This document shows positions 37,136 to 39,025 of a stretch of DNA of 39,025 nucleotides, piece after piece. The notes below the pieces were generated by a model that saw nothing but the letters and a program-made list of their open reading frames with translations, did not search any database and was not told the origin of the DNA. The stretch covers positions 1 through 39,025 of the forward strand of contig WRPG01000048.1 in assembly GCA_009773355.1 (NCBI GenBank). Reading direction: 5' to 3'. The translations under genes were made by a program, and so were the position numbers. How positions within the stretch are numbered: the first letter of the stretch is position 1; each line of letters starts with the position of its first letter. The DNA is from Limisphaerales bacterium. GTDB lineage: Bacteria; Verrucomicrobiota; Verrucomicrobiia; Limisphaerales; SXTU01.

Positions 37136-39025
37136 TCAGCCGCCGACGGTGGCGAGTTCCTCGTTGGTGATGGCGTTGAGGATCTTGAACTGCTCGGCGT
37201 GGAAGGCCGGGTCGGCGCGGAAGGTGAGCTTGCCGAAGAACTTCTTCTCCATCTCGATGAGGATCTGCTCGTCCTCCTTGCGCAGGCGGTCGAGCACGGC
37301 GGGATGGGAGACGACGCGGAGCTGGAAGTCCTCGTCGGTGCGGGGCCTGCCCTTGAGGATCTGCTGGAGCTTGCGCTGGATCTCGACGCTCATGGTGAGG
37401 GGGCTTTTCACCTTGGCCCGGCCTTTGCAATACGGGCAGTCCTGATAGACGGTGGCGCGGATGCTCTCGGTGTGGCGCTGGCGGGTCATCTCCATGAGGC
37501 CCAACTGGGAGATGGGCAGGATGTGGGTCTTGGCCTTGTCGCGGCGCAGGCCGTCCTTGACGCGCGCATAGACGCTCTGCTGGTCCCGGCGGTGCCGCAT
37601 GTCAATGAAGTCCAGGACGATGAGGCCGCCGAGGTTGCGGAGGCGGAGCAGACGGGCAATCTCCTCGGCCGCCTCGAGGTTGACCTTGGTGATGGTCTGT
37701 TCCTTGTCCTTGTCCGGGTCCTTGCTCTTATGGCTGCCGGTGTTGACGTCAATGGCCACGAGGGCCTCCGTCTCGTCCACGACGAGATACCCGCCGCTCT
37801 TGAGGGGGACCTGGCGGGAGAAGGCGGCCTCGAGCTGGCGGGAGATGCCGAACCGGTCGAAGACGGGCTGGGACTCATTGTAGAGCTTGACCTTGGTGAT
37901 GGAGCGCTTGGAGACCTTTGAGATCATGGCCTGCATCCGCTCAAACTGCTTGCCGTTGTCAATGACGATGCGCTCCACGTCCTCCGTGAGGAAGTCGCGC
38001 ACGGTGCGTTCGATGAGGTCCGGCTCCTGGAAGACGCAGGTGGCGGCGGGCTGCTTTTCGATGCGCTCCTGGACGGCCTTCCATTCCTCGAGGAGGAAGG
38101 CGAGGTCGCGGATAAAGTAGCGCTCCTGCTGGCCCTCGCCGGCGGTGCGGATGATGACGCCCATGCCGTCGGGGATGTTGAGCTTGCGGACGATCTTCTT
38201 GAGGCGCTGGCGTTCCTCGCCGTGCTCGATCTTGCGGGAGACGCCGGACTGGTCGGAGTTGGGCAGGAGCACGAGGAAGCGGCCGGGGAGGGCGAGGTGC
38301 GTGGTGACGCGGGGTCCCTTGGTGCCGATGGGGCCTTTGGTGACCTGGATGATGATGTCGCTGCCCTTGGGGTAAAGCTTGGGGATGTCCTTCTGCGTGA
38401 CCTTGGGGCGGTCCTTCGGGGGGGCCTTGCGCTCGCGCTCGACGACCTCGACGCCGCTGTCGAGATTGCTGGGGACGATGTCCCAGTAGTGCAGGAAGGC
38501 GTTCTTGTCGAAACCGATGTCCACGAAGGCGGCCTTAAGGCCGTCCTCGAGGTTGCGTATCTTCCCCTTGTAGATGCTGCCCACGAGGCGCTCCTCGGTG
38601 GTGCGCTCGATGGTGAACTCCTCGAGGCGGCCGTCCTCGAGGACGGCCACGCGGGTTTCGAGGGACTCGGAGTTGATGATGACCTCCTTGTGGACCTTGA
38701 CCTCGGGCTTCATCAGCTTCTTGACCTTGGTGACGACCTTCTGGGCCGCGTGCTTGATGGAGGCGATGAAGCCCTTGGGCTGTTCCTTGACCTCGACGGG
38801 TTTGAAGTCGCCCTCCTCGGCGTTGACCTCCTCGGGGGTCTCCAGGTTCGGCTCGCGGTAGTCGTGCCGGCCGGCGGGCTTGTGGGTGGCGTGGGCCTCG
38901 CCCTCGGCCGGGAGGCCGGCGGCGAGATTCTCGGAGCGGCGGATCTCGTGCTCGCGGCCGCGGGCGAAGACGGATTCGTCGCCGGCGGCCTGGGCGCCGC
39001 CGGTGGCGGCGAGGCGGGCCAGGGC
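37136..39025 (-). CDS. Ribonuclease E/G family protein, 5' end beyond the window
   Basis: This endoribonuclease cuts single-stranded RNA in rRNA maturation and mRNA decay. The frame stays open through the right edge, giving 629 codons without a start. From about 38713 onward the family core is clear: S1 domain (GSIYKGKIRNLEDGLKAAFV and DIGFDKNAFLHYWDI), RNase H-like and catalytic parts with AIDVNTGSHKSKD and GGLIVLDFIDM (magnesium aspartates), and the zinc link Cys-Pro-Tyr-Cys-Lys-Gly (DCPYCKG). An ATG at 38713 could give a 525 aa RNase G-sized protein, but the upstream 312 bases encode an open, charged and Ala-rich stretch (for example ETPEEVNAEEGDFKPVEV), so a longer protein is more likely. 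Whether to call it rne or rng is open. Confidence 0.9.
   Translation of the reverse strand, partial: ALARLAATGGAQAAGDESVFARGREHEIRRSENLAAGLPAEGEAHATHKPAGRHDYREPNLETPEEVNAEEGDFKPVEVKEQPKGFIASIKHAAQKVVTKVKKLMKPEVKVHKEVIINSESLETRVAVLEDGRLEEFTIERTTEERLVGSIYKGKIRNLEDGLKAAFVDIGFDKNAFLHYWDIVPSNLDSGVEVVERERKAPPKDRPKVTQKDIPKLYPKGSDIIIQVTKGPIGTKGPRVTTHLALPGRFLVLLPNSDQSGVSRKIEHGEERQRLKKIVRKLNIPDGMGVIIRTAGEGQQERYFIRDLAFLLEEWKAVQERIEKQPAATCVFQEPDLIERTVRDFLTEDVERIVIDNGKQFERMQAMISKVSKRSITKVKLYNESQPVFDRFGISRQLEAAFSRQVPLKSGGYLVVDETEALVAIDVNTGSHKSKDPDKDKEQTITKVNLEAAEEIARLLRLRNLGGLIVLDFIDMRHRRDQQSVYARVKDGLRRDKAKTHILPISQLGLMEMTRQRHTESIRATVYQDCPYCKGRAKVKSPLTMSVEIQRKLQQILKGRPRTDEDFQLRVVSHPAVLDRLRKEDEQILIEMEKKFFGKLTFRADPAFHAEQFKILNAITNEELATVGG

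Overview
The window reads as a stretch of a high-GC chromosome from the phylum Verrucomicrobiota, most likely a Pedosphaera/Limisphaera-type lineage. This is inferred from gene content. There are two prepilin-like proteins with the [18 protein letters not shown] start, a cytochrome plus DUF1549/DUF1553 protein, a Tat-exported DUF1501 protein, a formylglycine-type sulfatase, a sialate O-acetylesterase-like protein and a long-form IspG. No rRNA, tRNA, CRISPR array, transposase or phage gene was recognised.

Left part (1-9600): a LysR regulator converges on rsgA, which is preceded by yajQ. A repeat-filled gap follows. Next comes a minus-strand run, read right to left: NHL-repeat lipoprotein, rseP, ispG, a DUF4272 protein and a sulfatase, the last two overlapping by ATGA. 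Middle (9600-20040): metH, an IscU/NifU-like scaffold protein, a small membrane protein, a redox-disulfide/rhodanese fusion lacking the rhodanese cysteine, a cyclase-family hydrolase, a secreted PHB-depolymerase-like esterase, htpG and a zinc-dependent glucose-dehydrogenase-like enzyme. Accessory part (20170-32150): sialate O-acetylesterase, two pairs of prepilin-like protein and tiny lipoprotein, the cytochrome/DUF1549/DUF1553 protein facing the DUF1501 protein, and a large secreted double amidohydrolase. Right part (32147-39025): tcdA, a pterin carbinolamine dehydratase, hprK with HPr, gatC and gatA without gatB, a small membrane protein, and the 3' part of an RNase E/G gene that runs off the right edge.

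The most notable signal is the repeats. (1) An element of about 87-94 bp has inverted ends beginning GTAGGAGACGACGTGAGG. It occurs in-frame inside two genes, between phhB and hprK, as a half copy near 15220, and perhaps as a diverged end near 26281. (2) Arrays with exactly 7-bp period occur inside ispG and gatA, before gatC, and as the loops of the element just described. (3) Hairpins share constant edges (GGAGCGC or GTAGC) but have unrelated, self-complementary cores; they are usually found as inverted pairs in gaps. The GTAG end of such elements provides the TAG stop codon of metH and phhB. (4) There are further 8-, 9- and 10-bp period arrays in inverted pairs. Several copies have become protein sequence, much as Rickettsia palindromic elements do.

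Almost no start codon here is preceded by a recognisable Shine-Dalgarno sequence, so starts were chosen by homology, signal peptides and 4-base stop/start overlaps. All functional calls rest on motif recognition by eye; no database search was run.
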